Shown here: in pieces, positions 1-11,907 of the stretch
Layout: every line of letters starts with the position of its first letter
Position numbering within the stretch: the first letter of the stretch is position 1
NCBI GenBank assembly: GCA_019973155.2
Contig: BPQB01000016.1
Location: forward strand, 1 to 64,000
Source of the DNA: Phanerochaete sordida
Lineage: Eukaryota; Basidiomycota; Agaricomycetes; Polyporales; Phanerochaetaceae
Direction of reading: 5' to 3'
DNA: 64,000 bases
Position numbers and translations under genes: made by a program
The notes under the pieces: model-generated
The model's input: only the letters and a program-made list of their open reading frames with translations
Told to the model about the DNA's origin: nothing
The model's database searches: none

Positions 1-98
1 TTCCTTATAAAGTAACTTCTCAGTCTGACCTTCCTTATATGGCATCTCCTTCCTTGTACAGCTGTCCTCCTACAAATCTAGGTGTATTCTATCCATAT

Positions 99-3000
99 CT
101 AGTGACAAACAACTTTGGCGCACGATACCGCGTGCGTCGACAGGCCTAGTCGCGACACCTTATGACCGAGCAGCAGAACAGATGAGTAGAAGAGGTGGCA
201 TTTTGCCGGGGACAGCGTCAGCCCGGCCTCTTCGCACGCCTCGAGTACGCGCTCCAAGTGGTCGATATGCTCCTCGTAGGAACGGGAGTAGACCACGATG
301 TCGTCGATATAGACCAGGCAAAAGAGCCAGAGGAAGGGGGAGAGGATCGACTGCATGGTGCGCTGGAAGATGGCGGGACCATTGGTCAGTCCGAAGGGCA
401 TACGAATAAACTGGAAAAGGCCCTGATGCGTGCGGAACGCGGTCTTCTCCCTTTCGCTCTCCTCGAATTCCATTTGAGTGAATCTGGCTAGCGCGTCAAG
501 GGAGGACAGGACTTGGGCGCCGGAAAGGGCGGCTAGAATCTCTGACTGTCGGGGAATAGGAAATTCGTCCCGAACGGTGCTAGCGTTGAGCTTGCGATAG
601 TCGACGCAGAATCGCGGCTTCCCGTTGCGGTAGGCTATGACGACTGGCGCGCTCCAGGGGCTCTTCGAGGGCTCTATGACGCCCTGCTCGAACCACTTCT
701 TGAGCTGTTCGTCGATGACAGTGCGGGTCTTGGGCGACGTGCCGTACATGGGTACCGCTATAGGCTGCAACCCGTCGACGGTCCGGATATGCACGCGCGT
801 CTTGAGGCGACCTAGACGACCGTCAAAGCTGAACGCTTTTTGCCTGCGATGCAGCATAGCCCAAGCGCGTTCCTCTAACTCCTTGGGCAGTTCACCGACG
901 TCTATGATTTCGCGCATTCTGGACGAGGGGTAGATGGTCGGGTCAGGTACCTCGGCCGTCTTCGGACCCCAGGGCTCGTCGTCGACGTCGATTTCCTCAG
1001 CCGGAGGAATGGCAAACGAGCTCATACGCGGCTCCTGCTGGGCCACGTCCGCTTCTTTCGGCACGGGCGGAGAAACGTCCGGGGGACGCGGGGTCTCGGT
1101 CGGGCAACCCGACGTCGACGGCAACACGTCCGCCACTGCCGTGACCCGCACTGCGTGCTCCATCATGCGCTGAAGCTGCAGCAAAGACTTCGGCGTATCG
1201 AAGTAGATGGTCGGGTCCGACGCCTTGCCCACTAGAGTCCCTTTAGCTACCTTCAACGGCCGGTCCGTGGGGTTGGTCAACGGGACCCTCGGGTCCGAGC
1301 CCTGAACTAGACAGTTCGGGACGGCGAGGTAGGCGGCATCCTTTCCTTGCACCAGCGAACGTTCGATCAACCATTCGCGATCGTCCGCCTTGCGAAACAT
1401 GGCCGGTACGCGCCGGACGGTCTCCGGCGGGAGCACGATGTCTTCAGTGGTGCGTACCTCGTAGTCGGCTTCCTCAGCCAGCCGAGCCGATCGCCGTCGT
1501 TTGGCGGCCTGTCGTCGCGACGCCTTTACCCGCGCAAAAGACGCTTCCTGCGCCATATTTTTAGCCATGCGGGGGCGCCGAGGACGCTTGTCCACGTCGG
1601 CGGCGGCGACGCGCACTTTGCGGGCACCCACGGTGATGGAGCATCCGTCCTCGATGTCGCGGTGCACGTTAATCCCATAGGTGCGTTGGAAATCCTCTCC
1701 TAGGAGGACTGGCACTGTCATGCCCGGTACAACGTAGGCCTCGGCTTTCAGCTTGAGGACGTTGCCTGCGGAATCCGGTAGGAATACATTCAACTGAATG
1801 TACCCCTGCATTGGCTTCGTGCAGTCGACGAGCTGCCACAGGCTCATCTTCGGCCCTTGACGAAGCTTTGGAGGGGTACGGAAGGTTAGGTAGGCATCCT
1901 CCGAGATGAGAGTGATGTCCGCTCCTGAATCCAGGCGCAAGTCGACCAGCGCGCCCTCGATGGAGTTGAGCCAGCCTTTCACCGATAGGACTGAGACACC
2001 TAATGCCGAGTGCCCTTCCGCGAAGGCACGTAGCGGAGCTACCTCCACGATGGGGCGAGTCGAGGGCGCTTGCGATTCCGTCGCTGCGGCCGTACGTTGA
2101 GTCGGGATCCACTGCTCTTGCTCTGGGAGCTCAAGGCCCTCGTCCGGTAGCTCCAGTTCCTCCTCGCCCAGTCCCGGCCCGTCCGGCACGTCTTCGACCG
2201 TGACCCGGTACGCCGCCTTGTCCAGCCGAGCCGAGGGCGACGCCGCGCGCCGCCCGAGAGCCACATCCTCGACGACATACGTGGAAGACGTGGATTGCGT
2301 CAGCAGGGTATCGTACAAGCGGTCGTACACGGCACTGTCCTCGTTCGTCTCCTTCTCTGCACCGGCCAGCTTCGCCTCCTTCAGCAATAGGAAGCTGCTG
2401 TAATGGGGGCATTCCTTATCGCAGTGCATCTTGCTCGAACAGATCCGACACGGACCGGGTGGAGGGCGTAACTTGGACTTCACGTCGTCGCGACGCGCGA
2501 ACGTACCGGCAGGGACTCGCATGAGATGGGCGCGACTTGTGCGCGCTATCGCGAACGCTTCGGCCAAGGGGCCGTCCAGGTCCTCATCGTCGACCACCTC
2601 GTCCGGTGTCAGGTCGACTGGCTCGCCGAGCTCCGTGGAGTGCGCGAATCGGAACTTGCGGCGCGGGTCTTTCGGCACCGGAATGGACAGTTGGTCCAGT
2701 AGCCTCAGCAGTTCGTTGAGAGGTAGGCGTCCACCGCCTTCTCCAGTGGAGAGATCGCGTTGATAGGCGTGCACCAGCTCGTCTTCCATCTGCCGAACGG
2801 TTTGCTGTAGTTCCGCCGCGTGCTGGATCCCCAAGGGCTTTAGCATGGTTGTCCACGCTACTGGGTAGGCGCGCATGGCCTCCTCCACCTCGGCCCCTGG
2901 CACTACGTGTCCGTGCTCGTCGCACGGCAACATGCCGAGCATCCTCGCGGCCACTAGCCGGCGCCGCGTGAACGCGGAGGGCGACTCCTTGGAAGACCCC

Positions 3001-5555
3001 GGCTGTCGGAAGCGCATCTCCACGTATTTCTGTTTGGCTTCGAAGCGCCATTTCGCGCCTAGCCAGTTCGTCCGGATGCCTTGAATAAAGGCGGTGTAGT
3101 GCGTCCGCATCTCGGCCTTCGTATCGTCCGGCAGCAAGATCCACCAACTCTCGATCTCGGAGCGCGGTTCGAAACGCGTCCACAAGTACATGCCCAGCTG
3201 TTCCGGCATGGATCCTTCGAGCGAAGCGAGCTCGTGAATGCGGACGAAGTAGTCGAGTGCCGTGTCCCAGGAACCATCCCAGCGGGGAAGGTCATCTATC
3301 CTGAACTTAGGCTCTATGCGTGGCGCCAGGCTGAACGGCTGCCCCTGCTGCCGATTGGGAGGACCTGCATCTCCTGGAGGCCCCGGCGGACCGGGAGGCC
3401 CAGGCGGTCCAGGAGGTCCTGGTGGTCCCGGAGGCCCAGGATGCTCAGGCGGCCCCCCAGGCCATCCTCCCGGCCCCGAGGGTCCCCCGGGGCCATTCGG
3501 CCCACTAGGTTCGCCGGGGCCCCCAGGCCCGTTAGGTCCTCCTGGGCCGTTGGGTCCTCCAGGACCGTTGGGTCCTCCGGGACCGTTGGGTCCTCCAGGC
3601 CCCCCAGGCCCGTTCGGCCCACTCGGTCCTCCAGGGCCGCCCGGACCTCCAGGCCCTCCAGGGCCCTTACTTCCGTGCCAGCCGGGCTCGCTAGGGCCTG
3701 GCTGAAGTCCGGTGTAGGCAGGCCGCGGGGCCCGACGAGGCTCCGGGGTTTTACCCTTCGCCGGCGCAGTAGCAGGCGCGCCGCCTCCTGTGGTAGACTG
3801 CACGAATGCCGTGAACGCACGAGGAGGGGCAGCCGGGGCGGTTCCGGCCTGGGGCGGCATCGCGGGACCAGCGAGATGGGGAGCTCCTTGCCTGCCCGCT
3901 TCCAGAAAAGCAGCGTACTGCTGCTGCAGCACGTCCGGCTCGTATTCGTAGGCCTTAGTTCGGCCCCGGGCCCCCGGCTCACTCGCGACTCTTTCGTTCA
4001 GTCGCCTCGCGCGCGCCGCGAACGCGAAACTGATGGAGTCGTCTACAGTTGGAGTAGGGGCGGGAACGACGACCGTAGGAGGCGTGGTGATAGAGCGGTT
4101 GGTCGCCAATCCGTCGAGGAACGAGGGTCGAGGGCCACGCCTCTCTCGTTGTACGTCTTCTTGATGCGCCGCCGAGTCCGAAGCAGAGGGCGTGTACCCG
4201 CGCTCGAACTTGACCCCGCGCGCACGTCGCCGGCTCTCCGACCGGTCGTTAACAAAGGGCGGTAGGGAGGATAGCTGCGAGGGGTCGGGCCGCTCCTCCT
4301 CACCTACGGCCGCCTCATCCAACTCCTGGCGGACCGCCTCCTCTTCGGCCATGTCTTCTTCCTCGGCCGCTCCGGCCGCGGGCCGTTTCTCCACGGCGAA
4401 GTAGGGGTGCCCGTCCGGCAAGATGCGTTCCAGAGGAACGCCTTCCCGCAGAGCCTGCTGTTCCTGGTCTGACAGCGTCCCTTCGCCTCCTGAGTGTAGG
4501 AGAAAACGGCGAAGTACTTCGTCGGAGCGGTGGGCGAATTGCCGAGCTTGCGATAAACTCGCTAGCGATACCGCCGGAGATTGAATTTCTCGTTCGATGG
4601 CCTCCGCTACGTATTTGCGGAGATGGCGCACGCCCTGCTTCATGCGAGTCTTCAGCTCTTCGATGGCGATTTGCAGGTGCAGGGGCGAGTCGGCTCGTCG
4701 CAAGAGGCCTAGAAGGAGGCCTTGCTTGTCGACCTCGAATCGCTCCCGGTGAAGCGCGGAGACTTCTGCTAGATTGGATAGGAGGTTGCTGAAATCTTCG
4801 GTGACCTCGGTGACGAGCCGCAGTGTGGGCCCCGCAAGCCGGTATTCGCCCGTCAGCACCCCTCGATCGTCTGTCACGGGTTCTGTCGAGAGGAGCTGCG
4901 CGGAGCCGTCGATAATGCTGCGGATGGCGGCTCCCAGGGAGGGGCCTCTTCGCTCTTGACGGAAATACGGAGCTAGGGCCCTCCCGAGGGGTGTGTTCCG
5001 CGCTTCCGCTGGTAGCTCGAGCTCCGCGCGAACGATGCGCCCTACAGTTGACCCAGGCGTCGAGGAAGTTGCGGTGCCGGCTCGCGAGACCGAGCGAGAG
5101 GGAACGGCGGGCGTTCTCTCCAGATTCGCCCGGACGAACCCTTGTTCCACCGGGTCCTGCGGCAGGGACTTGAAGACGTCACCGTACGTTACCGGAGGCA
5201 ATGCGACGTCGTCGCGCGAAGGCGAATTGAGGTTTACTTGGACAGGCGAGCTGAACTTGCTGGATGTGTGTAGTCGTTGGTCGAGGGCAGGGGGCGTCGA
5301 GGGAGTCGCCGTCGGATGTGTCCGACCGGGGGTTCCACTCGTGGCGTCCACGTAGGAAGGAAAAGCCCCCGGCGGATACACGGATGGAGACTCACTATTG
5401 TCGACAGGAATCGCCCCTATGTTCGTCGTACTCTGCCCTCCGTCTCTCTGGGAAGGAAGGGGGAGCCTCGCAGCAGTCTGTGCCCTTGAGGCTTGCGGGT
5501 CTTCGCCGCTCGTAGGGTTGCGACGGTGTCCCGCCCCAGACTGGGGTCCCTTCAT
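99..5555 (-). CDS. Gag-Pol polyprotein of Ty3/gypsy element (truncated)
   Basis: This is a single 1818-residue frame. The gag part is long and proline/charge-rich, with a collagen-like Gly-Pro-Gly/Asn tract at about residues 620-735. A perfect CX2CX4HX4C zinc knuckle (CRIC...HCDKEC) lies near residue 1033. A retropepsin motif ([13 protein letters not shown]) lies near residue 1205. The reverse transcriptase core follows, with [26 protein letters not shown] and the catalytic YIDD near residue 1748. The protein then ends with a short unrelated tail instead of the rest of RT, RNase H and integrase. It reads LDALARFTQ where related fungal elements, from memory, usually have a Gly after ALA. The catalytic aspartates are present, but the enzyme is incomplete, so autonomous activity is unlikely. 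Gag and pol share one frame, so no frameshift is needed. Confidence 0.9.
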   Translation of the reverse strand: MKGPQSGAGHRRNPTSGEDPQASRAQTAARLPLPSQRDGGQSTTNIGAIPVDNSESPSVYPPGAFPSYVDATSGTPGRTHPTATPSTPPALDQRLHTSSKFSSPVQVNLNSPSRDDVALPPVTYGDVFKSLPQDPVEQGFVRANLERTPAVPSRSVSRAGTATSSTPGSTVGRIVRAELELPAEARNTPLGRALAPYFRQERRGPSLGAAIRSIIDGSAQLLSTEPVTDDRGVLTGEYRLAGPTLRLVTEVTEDFSNLLSNLAEVSALHRERFEVDKQGLLLGLLRRADSPLHLQIAIEELKTRMKQGVRHLRKYVAEAIEREIQSPAVSLASLSQARQFAHRSDEVLRRFLLHSGGEGTLSDQEQQALREGVPLERILPDGHPYFAVEKRPAAGAAEEEDMAEEEAVRQELDEAAVGEEERPDPSQLSSLPPFVNDRSESRRRARGVKFERGYTPSASDSAAHQEDVQRERRGPRPSFLDGLATNRSITTPPTVVVPAPTPTVDDSISFAFAARARRLNERVASEPGARGRTKAYEYEPDVLQQQYAAFLEAGRQGAPHLAGPAMPPQAGTAPAAPPRAFTAFVQSTTGGGAPATAPAKGKTPEPRRAPRPAYTGLQPGPSEPGWHGSKGPGGPGGPGGPGGPSGPNGPGGPGGPNGPGGPNGPGGPNGPGGPNGPGGPGEPSGPNGPGGPSGPGGWPGGPPEHPGPPGPPGPPGPPGPPGPPGPPGDAGPPNRQQGQPFSLAPRIEPKFRIDDLPRWDGSWDTALDYFVRIHELASLEGSMPEQLGMYLWTRFEPRSEIESWWILLPDDTKAEMRTHYTAFIQGIRTNWLGAKWRFEAKQKYVEMRFRQPGSSKESPSAFTRRRLVAARMLGMLPCDEHGHVVPGAEVEEAMRAYPVAWTTMLKPLGIQHAAELQQTVRQMEDELVHAYQRDLSTGEGGGRLPLNELLRLLDQLSIPVPKDPRRKFRFAHSTELGEPVDLTPDEVVDDEDLDGPLAEAFAIARTSRAHLMRVPAGTFARRDDVKSKLRPPPGPCRICSSKMHCDKECPHYSSFLLLKEAKLAGAEKETNEDSAVYDRLYDTLLTQSTSSTYVVEDVALGRRAASPSARLDKAAYRVTVEDVPDGPGLGEEELELPDEGLELPEQEQWIPTQRTAAATESQAPSTRPIVEVAPLRAFAEGHSALGVSVLSVKGWLNSIEGALVDLRLDSGADITLISEDAYLTFRTPPKLRQGPKMSLWQLVDCTKPMQGYIQLNVFLPDSAGNVLKLKAEAYVVPGMTVPVLLGEDFQRTYGINVHRDIEDGCSITVGARKVRVAAADVDKRPRRPRMAKNMAQEASFARVKASRRQAAKRRRSARLAEEADYEVRTTEDIVLPPETVRRVPAMFRKADDREWLIERSLVQGKDAAYLAVPNCLVQGSDPRVPLTNPTDRPLKVAKGTLVGKASDPTIYFDTPKSLLQLQRMMEHAVRVTAVADVLPSTSGCPTETPRPPDVSPPVPKEADVAQQEPRMSSFAIPPAEEIDVDDEPWGPKTAEVPDPTIYPSSRMREIIDVGELPKELEERAWAMLHRRQKAFSFDGRLGRLKTRVHIRTVDGLQPIAVPMYGTSPKTRTVIDEQLKKWFEQGVIEPSKSPWSAPVVIAYRNGKPRFCVDYRKLNASTVRDEFPIPRQSEILAALSGAQVLSSLDALARFTQMEFEESEREKTAFRTHQGLFQFIRMPFGLTNGPAIFQRTMQSILSPFLWLFCLVYIDDIVVYSRSYEEHIDHLERVLEACEEAGLTLSPAKCHLFYSSVLLLGHKVSRLGLSTHAVSCAKVVCH

Positions 5556-5589
5556 CGTCGAGCGTGGCTCGTCCTCCCAGTGTCCACTT

Positions 5590-5944
5590 TGTAACGCCTA
5601 TTCGAGGCGAGCGAGGGACGAGCCGACGAAGAAGGGCGGGGCGACGCTTACAGAGTGGTAAGGACCTGCCGCGGTCTTAACGAGGCCGAGGCGGGACGCG
5701 GCCACCCGAGTCACGTCGAGGCGGCGGGATTCGTACAGATAGAACACAAACAAGGTAGATAGCAAGAGTATAGATGTACAGAGGAGAGTAGCGTAGCGGA
5801 ACGACGAGACGAACGGGATTAAAGCATGTTAGCGCCCACACGCGGGCAGCGCGCGGTAAGAGCGAGTCAGCGTGGCAGGCGCGTCGCACGCTCGACGTCC
5901 GTCCTACGCGCAGAGTAACCGAAAATTAGTATATACCCGCTACA
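5590..5944 (-). repeat. Probable 5' LTR of the gypsy element
   Basis: Read on the minus strand, this 355-bp stretch starts TGTAGCGGG and ends GGCGTTACA, the TG...CA form of an LTR. The gag start lies only about 35 bases beyond it. A TGG that could begin a primer-binding site lies three bases after the LTR end. The outer end is set by the point where MYND-family coding sequence resumes (5945). The second LTR is outside the window, so the ends are inferred from one copy. Confidence 0.6.
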
Positions 5945-7390
5945 GTTGGACGATGCCTCTATAACCAGATTCGCGAAGCTCAGGAACGTTTTGAGACACA
6001 CCATTTTCGGGATTTACGCCAAAATCTGGGACGTCAAGGACTCTTTTCTTATCGGAAATACCTACGACAGCGAAGAATGCGGCCCAGCATGGCGCTCTGG
6101 AGTCGGCCCCGCCACTCTCGTCGACCTGGATGAGTTGCACAACATTCTCATCGATTTCGGTATAGAACTGGTAGGACATTCCGACCGTAAACGCCGCGAG
6201 TGCGTCTCAGCCATTCCCCCGGTCTACCTTCCCTGACGCATATATCCCAGGGCCCTCCGACTATCCGACACTCATATTCCCCACGTTTTTCTTCCCATCT
6301 GGATCTACTCTATAAGACCAGAAACCCGAGCGAGAGCGCTCTTCAACATGGAGCTGGTCATCGAGTGGAGGCCGAGCCGTCAATTGCAAGCGTGGTCCGA
6401 CATTTTCAACGACGCCTCACGCGGCGGCTGCACCAGGGATAAGCATATCACCTACGGTATGATGCGGGACCTCGCTGACGAAACCAAGATCGACGACGAT
6501 CTCGACCAGATCAGGGCATTAGTAGACGAATGGAGCAAATTCAGGCGCAGTCACGGAGAGAACATGTCGGTCGTCAAACCAGAGCTGCTCCAGCTCTGCA
6601 TGGCAGCTGCCTGTCGCCAGCTGTGCCGAGGAGACAACTCAAACATCTCATGGTTCATGGGCATGGCTTACTGCGTGTTCGATAATCTAGGGTTCGTCCC
6701 CTGTCATTTGCGGCCACTGCGCCAGCGTGCGATTTCTTCTAACTTCTTTATAGTGGGGGGTGGACCATTACCGGCGGGCAACAATGCTACGCTCTCCTAG
6801 ACCTGCTGTGTCACTACGTCGTGCTGCGGCTGGAGCACGACTCCGTCAATGAGGACTTCGTTCCAGGTACATAGCCCGTTATGCTGCCTACTGTCTTTTT
6901 CTGACGCCCCAAACAGCGCAGCTCAACGAATTTACGAATATAACCTTAGCGAAAGTGGAGTTCCTCGCTGAGGACAGCAGCCCGGAAGCCCTCGCTATGC
7001 GGCGGCACACCCTCCGAGCCTGGGAGAACATCAACACACTGCTGCTGGAGCGCGAAAGCCTGCCCGAGTGGAACGCCGCCTGGCACAGCTTCGCGCAGCT
7101 GTGGCCGGAAGTCAAGGGGCGCATCCCGCCGATGCCCGACGACGGCGAGGAACAGTTTGAGTCGCCGTTCCACTGGCTGAAGCGCTGCGGCTGGGACGCC
7201 TGTCTTTGCAGCAGGCATGCGCACGGGCACAAGATGCGCGTCTGCACGCGCTGCAAACGCGTCGCGTATTGCGGCGAGCAGTGTCAGAGAAAGTGAGTGG
7301 CATTTGTTCGAGCTGTGTACGCGCCCGACGCTGATCGTGTTCTAGGGACTGGGAGAGTGGCGGACATAAAACGTACTGCAGGAAACGTAA
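5945..7390 (+). pseudogene. MYND-type zinc finger gene, subtype B, 5' part lost to retroelement insertion
   Basis: The frame opens directly at the LTR edge with residues matching the middle of the subtype B gene at 15801-17625 (KIWDVKDSFLIG here, KLWDLRDSFLIG there). Further exons follow: one around 6348-6650 (RCTRD/MMRDLADE region), one around 6755-6870, and the terminal part from about 6946. The C-terminus holds the variant MYND finger (RVCTRCKRVAYCGEQCQ). It is split by an intron at about 7294-7345 and completed by DWESGGHKTYCRK before a TAA at 7388-7390. All exons from the middle to the C-terminus look intact, so the only visible lesion is the loss of promoter and N-terminal exons. The N-terminal half is absent from the window; it may lie beyond the retroelement or be deleted. 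Function of the family is unknown; MYND fingers usually bind proline-rich peptides. Confidence 0.75.
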
Positions 7391-7587
7391 CGTTTGATGC
7401 AATAATCGTTCCGCTCCTTCGTCAACCTCGAGCTCTGGCGGTTCCCACTGAAAGAGACACCACACGGCCCGTAGGGAGTTTATCGGGAGTTAGTTTACAT
7501 GCGATCGCAACGACTATAATAGGAGTAATATGCGCGACCTCTGAATGAGAGCTTTCACTGTCGCCATTGATACCGTCGTCCGCCTCG

Positions 7588-9443
7588 CTAGTATTCTTGT
7601 CTGCGACATGCCCCACGATGCTCACCTTGCTCCCAATCACTGTTTAACACGCGTCAGTCCCTCGGCAAGACGTCCATCGGGACCGCCACGCACCTCATCT
7701 GATATTTGTCGCTGCAGTACGCCACGACCCAGCAGCCCTTGCGCACCTTGAGCGGATGTGTCGGTCGCCAGACATGGGTACGCGCACTCGCGCTACTGAC
7801 ACCGCTCGAGCACGCCCGCCGCACGCTCCTCCGCGTCCCCTGCGCGTCATCGTCGCGCGCGTCCGGCGGCATCAGCCGCCAGAGCCTTCGCCAGATCGCG
7901 AGCGGCTCGCGCCACTGCGGGAGGTCACGCAGCGCACGGCGAGCTTCGGCCTCTACCGCGCTGCCGCGCCACACGCAGTGCGTGTGCTGGCGGAGCGGCG
8001 CCAGGCGCTACGCCCGATGCGCGCGAGTGTGCCGAAGAACGAAGGTACGCTGCGGTCGTCTAGCAGAGTCAACGCTAGGACAAGTGTGAGAGCGAAGACG
8101 GCGCACCAGGCCAGGGCGCGTCGGTGCCCTCCATCGCGGGCACGAGCCAGTGTGCGAGCGCGTCGATGATGCCGTAGAGCTGCGCTTCCGGGATGCGGCA
8201 GGCTGCAAAGAGCTCGGTGCCCTGCGTTCCGGATCTGGGTTTGGGATCAGCAGCTGCATGCCGGAGATCATGTTGTTCTAGGCGGTCTCTGGCGCGACCG
8301 TGCCCACGCAGCGCTGGCGACGGCACGCCGCGAGGAAGCTGCCGAAGGCCGCGCGCTCGAGCGCGCTAGCGGTGCGCATGGGGCGCGAGGGCCACAGCAC
8401 GCCCATCAAGCGGGACAGTACAGGTATCCGTCGTGGATTCTGTTGTCCCGGAACTCGCGGTGCAGCGCTGTGAGCAGGTCCGTTGCTGTGAGTGGGCCCG
8501 CGAGTAGCTCAGCGTTCGTGGCTGTCGACCGAGGTGCCCAAAGCTTCGAGTGCGCGGACGTGCAGCCGATGGCGATCTGTGCCCTGCCAGACCAGCACAA
8601 GTAGATGTGCAATGTATGGGACGGTGGTCCTCGTCGGCAGCCTTCTGTGCGCAGGCAAGGGATATAAGTATCGTGTCGTCGCCCAGCGCGTTCGATTAAT
8701 ATTCTCACACCTGAACTCGTCTCGCAGGATTGAATCCATTATGGGCGCGCAGTCGAGGATGCAGTAGAATAGCGAGTATGGCTCGTTGACTAGGGCAGCG
8801 ACTTCGTCGAGTTTATTTGCTGTCGACGGATGAAGAAAGGGTACCCTGACATCCCAGAGTGCGGTCTAGAGTGCGGAGATCTTGGATCAATGGTGTCGAC
8901 TGCAGCTTCAGTTTCTAGGGGATGCGGATGGTCTGCTTCGATGTTTTCTGTCATGACTTGGTACAAGCACGCGTACAGCATCATAAGCAACCACCGCACA
9001 TAGATCTAGAAGGTGTCGTCAGAGCCCCGCGCAAAGTGTACGGCACAACCACGCACCAATATCTGCCTACTTCGCGTATCGTCTGCTGCTAACAGCTCCA
9101 TCTGGCTGTATCCGCAGAAATATACGTCTGCAGCCGCGTCCAGGACCGTCGGCACGAAGCCCTGCTTCTACAGCACATTCCACACATCTTGTCCGATAGT
9201 TCGTACCCCAATGAGAAGCTCTCGACGTCTGGTGCCGTCTCAGAGTTCCCTTTCCCTGTGCAGCAATGAAAACAGCTGGGTCCAGCGTGCCGGTGGACCT
9301 GTTACGTGCTCTAGAGGGTGCAGATCCGGATCCTTCCATAGCTGTCCTCCTGGGTGCACCTTCGCGAATAACCTGCCGTCATTTACGCGACGGAACATAG
9401 AGGACCCGCACGTCGCGCTTGCGAGTCCGAGGGTTGGCAGCAA
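7588..9443 (-). pseudogene. MYND-type zinc finger pseudogene, subtype A1
   Basis: The minus strand carries a full-length but decayed copy of the genes at 9986 and 41380. Exon 1 (about 9443-9060) matches GPPxRWTQLF...LHRERE but then meets in-frame TGA and TAG codons. The WLLMMLYACL exon lies at about 9000-8800. The third exon (about 8740-8400) needs a frameshift after RALEALGTS. The EAQLYGIIDALAHWLVPAMEG exon is at about 8210-8110. The last large exon (LRDLPQWREPLAIWRR, 7960-7680) is frameshifted before the finger. Two zinc ligands are mutated: CKGC has become RKGC, and the later CQ cysteine has become Tyr. The terminal exon (DWEQGEHRGACRR) ends at a TAG at 7588-7590. Several independent lesions indicate long-standing loss of function. 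Confidence 0.8.
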
Positions 9444-9985
9444 GCAACCGGGGCTGGTATGGATGTTCGGAGAGAGAGAAGAAGGCGGGTCCGGAGGTAA
9501 AGACGTCGCGACGGAGCTGCGAATTTATCTTCCTGGCAGCTTCAGGACCAAGAATGCAGCTTTGCAAGCCACATAAGATCCTCAAGAGCACGTCAAGGAC
9601 ATGATTTGATAGCGCTTTGAAGATGCTAGAGGGAAAGGGTGTATTTTGAACGTCGTCGTTGAGGGGAAAGCTCTCCGCCGGCGCTTCACACGCCACGCCA
9701 GGAAGGTCGCCATCCGAGGATTTGCCGCGGCTCTCCCCTGAATAGCTTCGTCGTTAAAACCAAATTATCACTACAACCAATACTACACCACGCGCAACCC
9801 GCAAGATATACAAAGATACGCCATTCCTTGAAGCATCGCTGACAATAGGTGTCGACAGTGCCGGGGACAGCAGGAAGACGGCGCGCATTGCTTCAAGTCG
9901 CCGACGTCGGCCATGACAAGGCGTACCTCCCTATTCTTGCATACCTCTCCGAAGCTGTCTCTGGGCCGTATGCCACAAATCTATC
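9444..9985. other. Intergenic region between divergent MYND copies
   Basis: This region separates the decayed A1 copy (minus) from the intact A1 gene (plus) and should hold the promoter of the latter. Open frames here are short and match nothing in the family. No clear TATA box was picked out. Confidence 0.5.
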
Positions 9986-11907
9986 ATGAATCTCGACACA
10001 CAAGGCCCACTTTGGGAAGCTCCGTTTTACGGGCATGATGCTGAATCTACGACGATAGGTCCTCCCGTGCAGTGGACACAGCTCTTCACATCGCTACACA
10101 GACACAGGGAACTCTCGGATACTACACTACGCAGAGAGCTGCTACTGCACCTCGGAGCAGCGGAAGACGAGACCTGGAACGAGCTATGGAAGCACGGCTT
10201 CCTCAAAACAGTGCTCATCGCAGCGAGCGATGTGTACTTCTGTGCATACAGCAAAGAAGAGCTCCTATCCCCGGACCGTGCGCGACGCGTAGAAATTATG
10301 GTGAGCGATAATACCACCTTACTAAGGAGCACTCTAAGCACGACTCGCAGACTTACGTGCGATGGCTCCTGTTCATACTTTTCCTCTGCCTTCGCCGCAT
10401 CGTGGCAGAAGATCTCGGCCAAGATGACACTCACCGTTCAGAGACTGAAATTGCTATCAATCTCATCCAAAGCAATTTCTCTGGACTCTGGGCTGCGCTT
10501 TGGGACGTCAGGATACCATTTCTGCATCCCTCCACCGCCAACGAGTTCGATGAAATTACTCGCTTCGTAGGGGGGTCATACTCCCTATACTACTGCATAT
10601 ATGGATGCGTTTTCACGACTGATACTATCATCGGTATGAAAAACAGGTGAGAGACAACCTTGGAGAGCAGCACAAGTGGCACATTTGACTCACATGTATT
10701 CATGCTCAGAAGACTGTCGACCGATACCAGCAGCCCGTACATCTTCTACCTGGTCGGGTGGATCTGGGTCTGTACCAACCGACATTCACTTCACATGTGT
10801 GCCCTTGAGGCGCTTGGCAGCTGGCCGGGCCTGGAGCTCTCTCTTGTCCCGGAGCTCCTTGCCGTGGGTCCGATGCGGCACGCGGACCTGCTCATGACGC
10901 TCTACCGCGACCTCTGCGACGTCGAAGTTCGCGACCAGATCCTTTGCAACACGTACCGCCTGCTGCTCGTGCTGCTGCCCCTGCAGCCGCTTGCCGTCGA
11001 ACCCATGGGCTACACGCGCATCCTCGCCGCGTACCGCCGCCAGCGCTGCTTTGGCACCCCAGACCCGGCGTGGCGCGACCGTATATCGAGATGGCATTTC
11101 ATATATGTCGCGTATGTCTCTACTCTCACTATACGGAATGTATGCTAACGCCAAACGCTAGGGTCGCGGTGCGAGGCACGGAAATCAACCCCGTGGACCG
11201 TATCTCTGAGGCACAGCTGTATGCCACCATCACCGCACTCGCGCGCTGGCTCGTCCCAGCGATGGAGGGCCTCGACGCTCCCTGGCCCAGTGCGTGCCCT
11301 CTCTGCGCATGTGCTACCGCAGTTTGACGTTGGCTCCAGCCGACCGCGGCGTACCGTCGCTCGCGGTCACGCTCACACGCATTGGACGCTTCCTAGGGAC
11401 ATACGCACCCCAGCAGCACCTCGCGCCTCTCCGCCGGCATACGTACAACGTGTGGCGCACGAGCATCGCGCAAGTCGACGAGCGCCGCCTCCTGCGCGGC
11501 CTCCCACAGTGGCGCGAGCCGCTCGCAATCTGGCGGAGGCTCGGCAGGCTGATGCCCTTGGATGCGCGGGACGACAGCGCGCACGAGGGAAAGGAGCGCG
11601 CGTGGGGCGTGCTCGAGCGGTGTGGGTGGCGGGAGTGCGATTGCCACGTCCTGCGGCCGGCGCATCCGCTGAAGCTGTGCAAGGGCTGCTGGGTCGTTGC
11701 GTACTGCGGCGACAGGTGCCAGATGAGGTGCGTCGTGGACCTTAGAGTGTGGTGTGTGACTGACTTGAGGCGGTTAGTGACTGGGAAATGGGTGGGCACC
11801 GGAGGGTATGTCGTAGGAGAGACAGACGGTGGAAGACAGACGGCGGTGCCAACAGAGATCATTCCTCTGTGTCTGCTGGAGAGGAGAAGACGAGCAACGC
11901 GATGTGA
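9986..11907 (+). CDS. MYND-type zinc finger protein, subtype A1
   Basis: Exons by eye: 9986-10300, 10351-10646, 10710-11111, 11162-11289, about 11323-11727 and 11778-11907, all with GT...AG introns of about 33-63 bp. The protein is about 560 residues. Exon 1 carries the family start (GPPVQWTQLFTSLHRHREL, then FCAYSKEEL). Exon 2 has a hydrophobic WLLFILFLCL helix-like stretch. Exon 3 has HSLHMCALEALG and ends RISRWHFIYVA. Exon 4 has EAQLYATITALARWLVPAMEG. Exon 5 has LRGLPQWREPLAIWRRLGRLMP and the first part of the finger (ERCGWRECDCH, CKGCW, YCGDRCQ). Exon 6 supplies DWEMGGHRRVC and a charged tail. All expected zinc ligands are present. The following gene at 12237 (subtype A2) is in the same direction 330 bp away. 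Molecular function unknown; it could be an adaptor, as other MYND proteins are. Confidence 0.85.

Larger units (their letters stand above)
99..5944 (-). mobile_element. Truncated Ty3/gypsy LTR retrotransposon
   Basis: The element is read on the minus strand: 5' LTR (5944 down to 5590), a short leader, then one open frame for gag, protease and the first part of reverse transcriptase. The frame ends at a stop at 99-101, just after the reverse transcriptase region following the YIDD box. No RNase H, integrase or 3' LTR lies inside the window. Bases 1-98 show no recognisable pol continuation, so the copy is either truncated or interrupted there. At its right edge the LTR abuts in-frame coding sequence of a MYND-family gene at 5945, so the insertion disrupted that gene. 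The target-site duplication cannot be checked because the other end lies outside the window. Confidence 0.85.

Noticed and set aside
3081..4265. Long plus-strand open frame opposite gag
   Set aside because: It is the antisense of the Gly-Pro-rich and Arg-rich gag codons; GC-rich repeats keep several frames open. The minus-strand frame has the zinc knuckle, protease and RT motifs.
5590..5652. A 63-bp TGTAA...TTACA segment as a very short LTR
   Set aside because: LTRs this short are not expected, and the host gene resumes only at 5945. The 355-bp interval ending there also has TG...CA ends.
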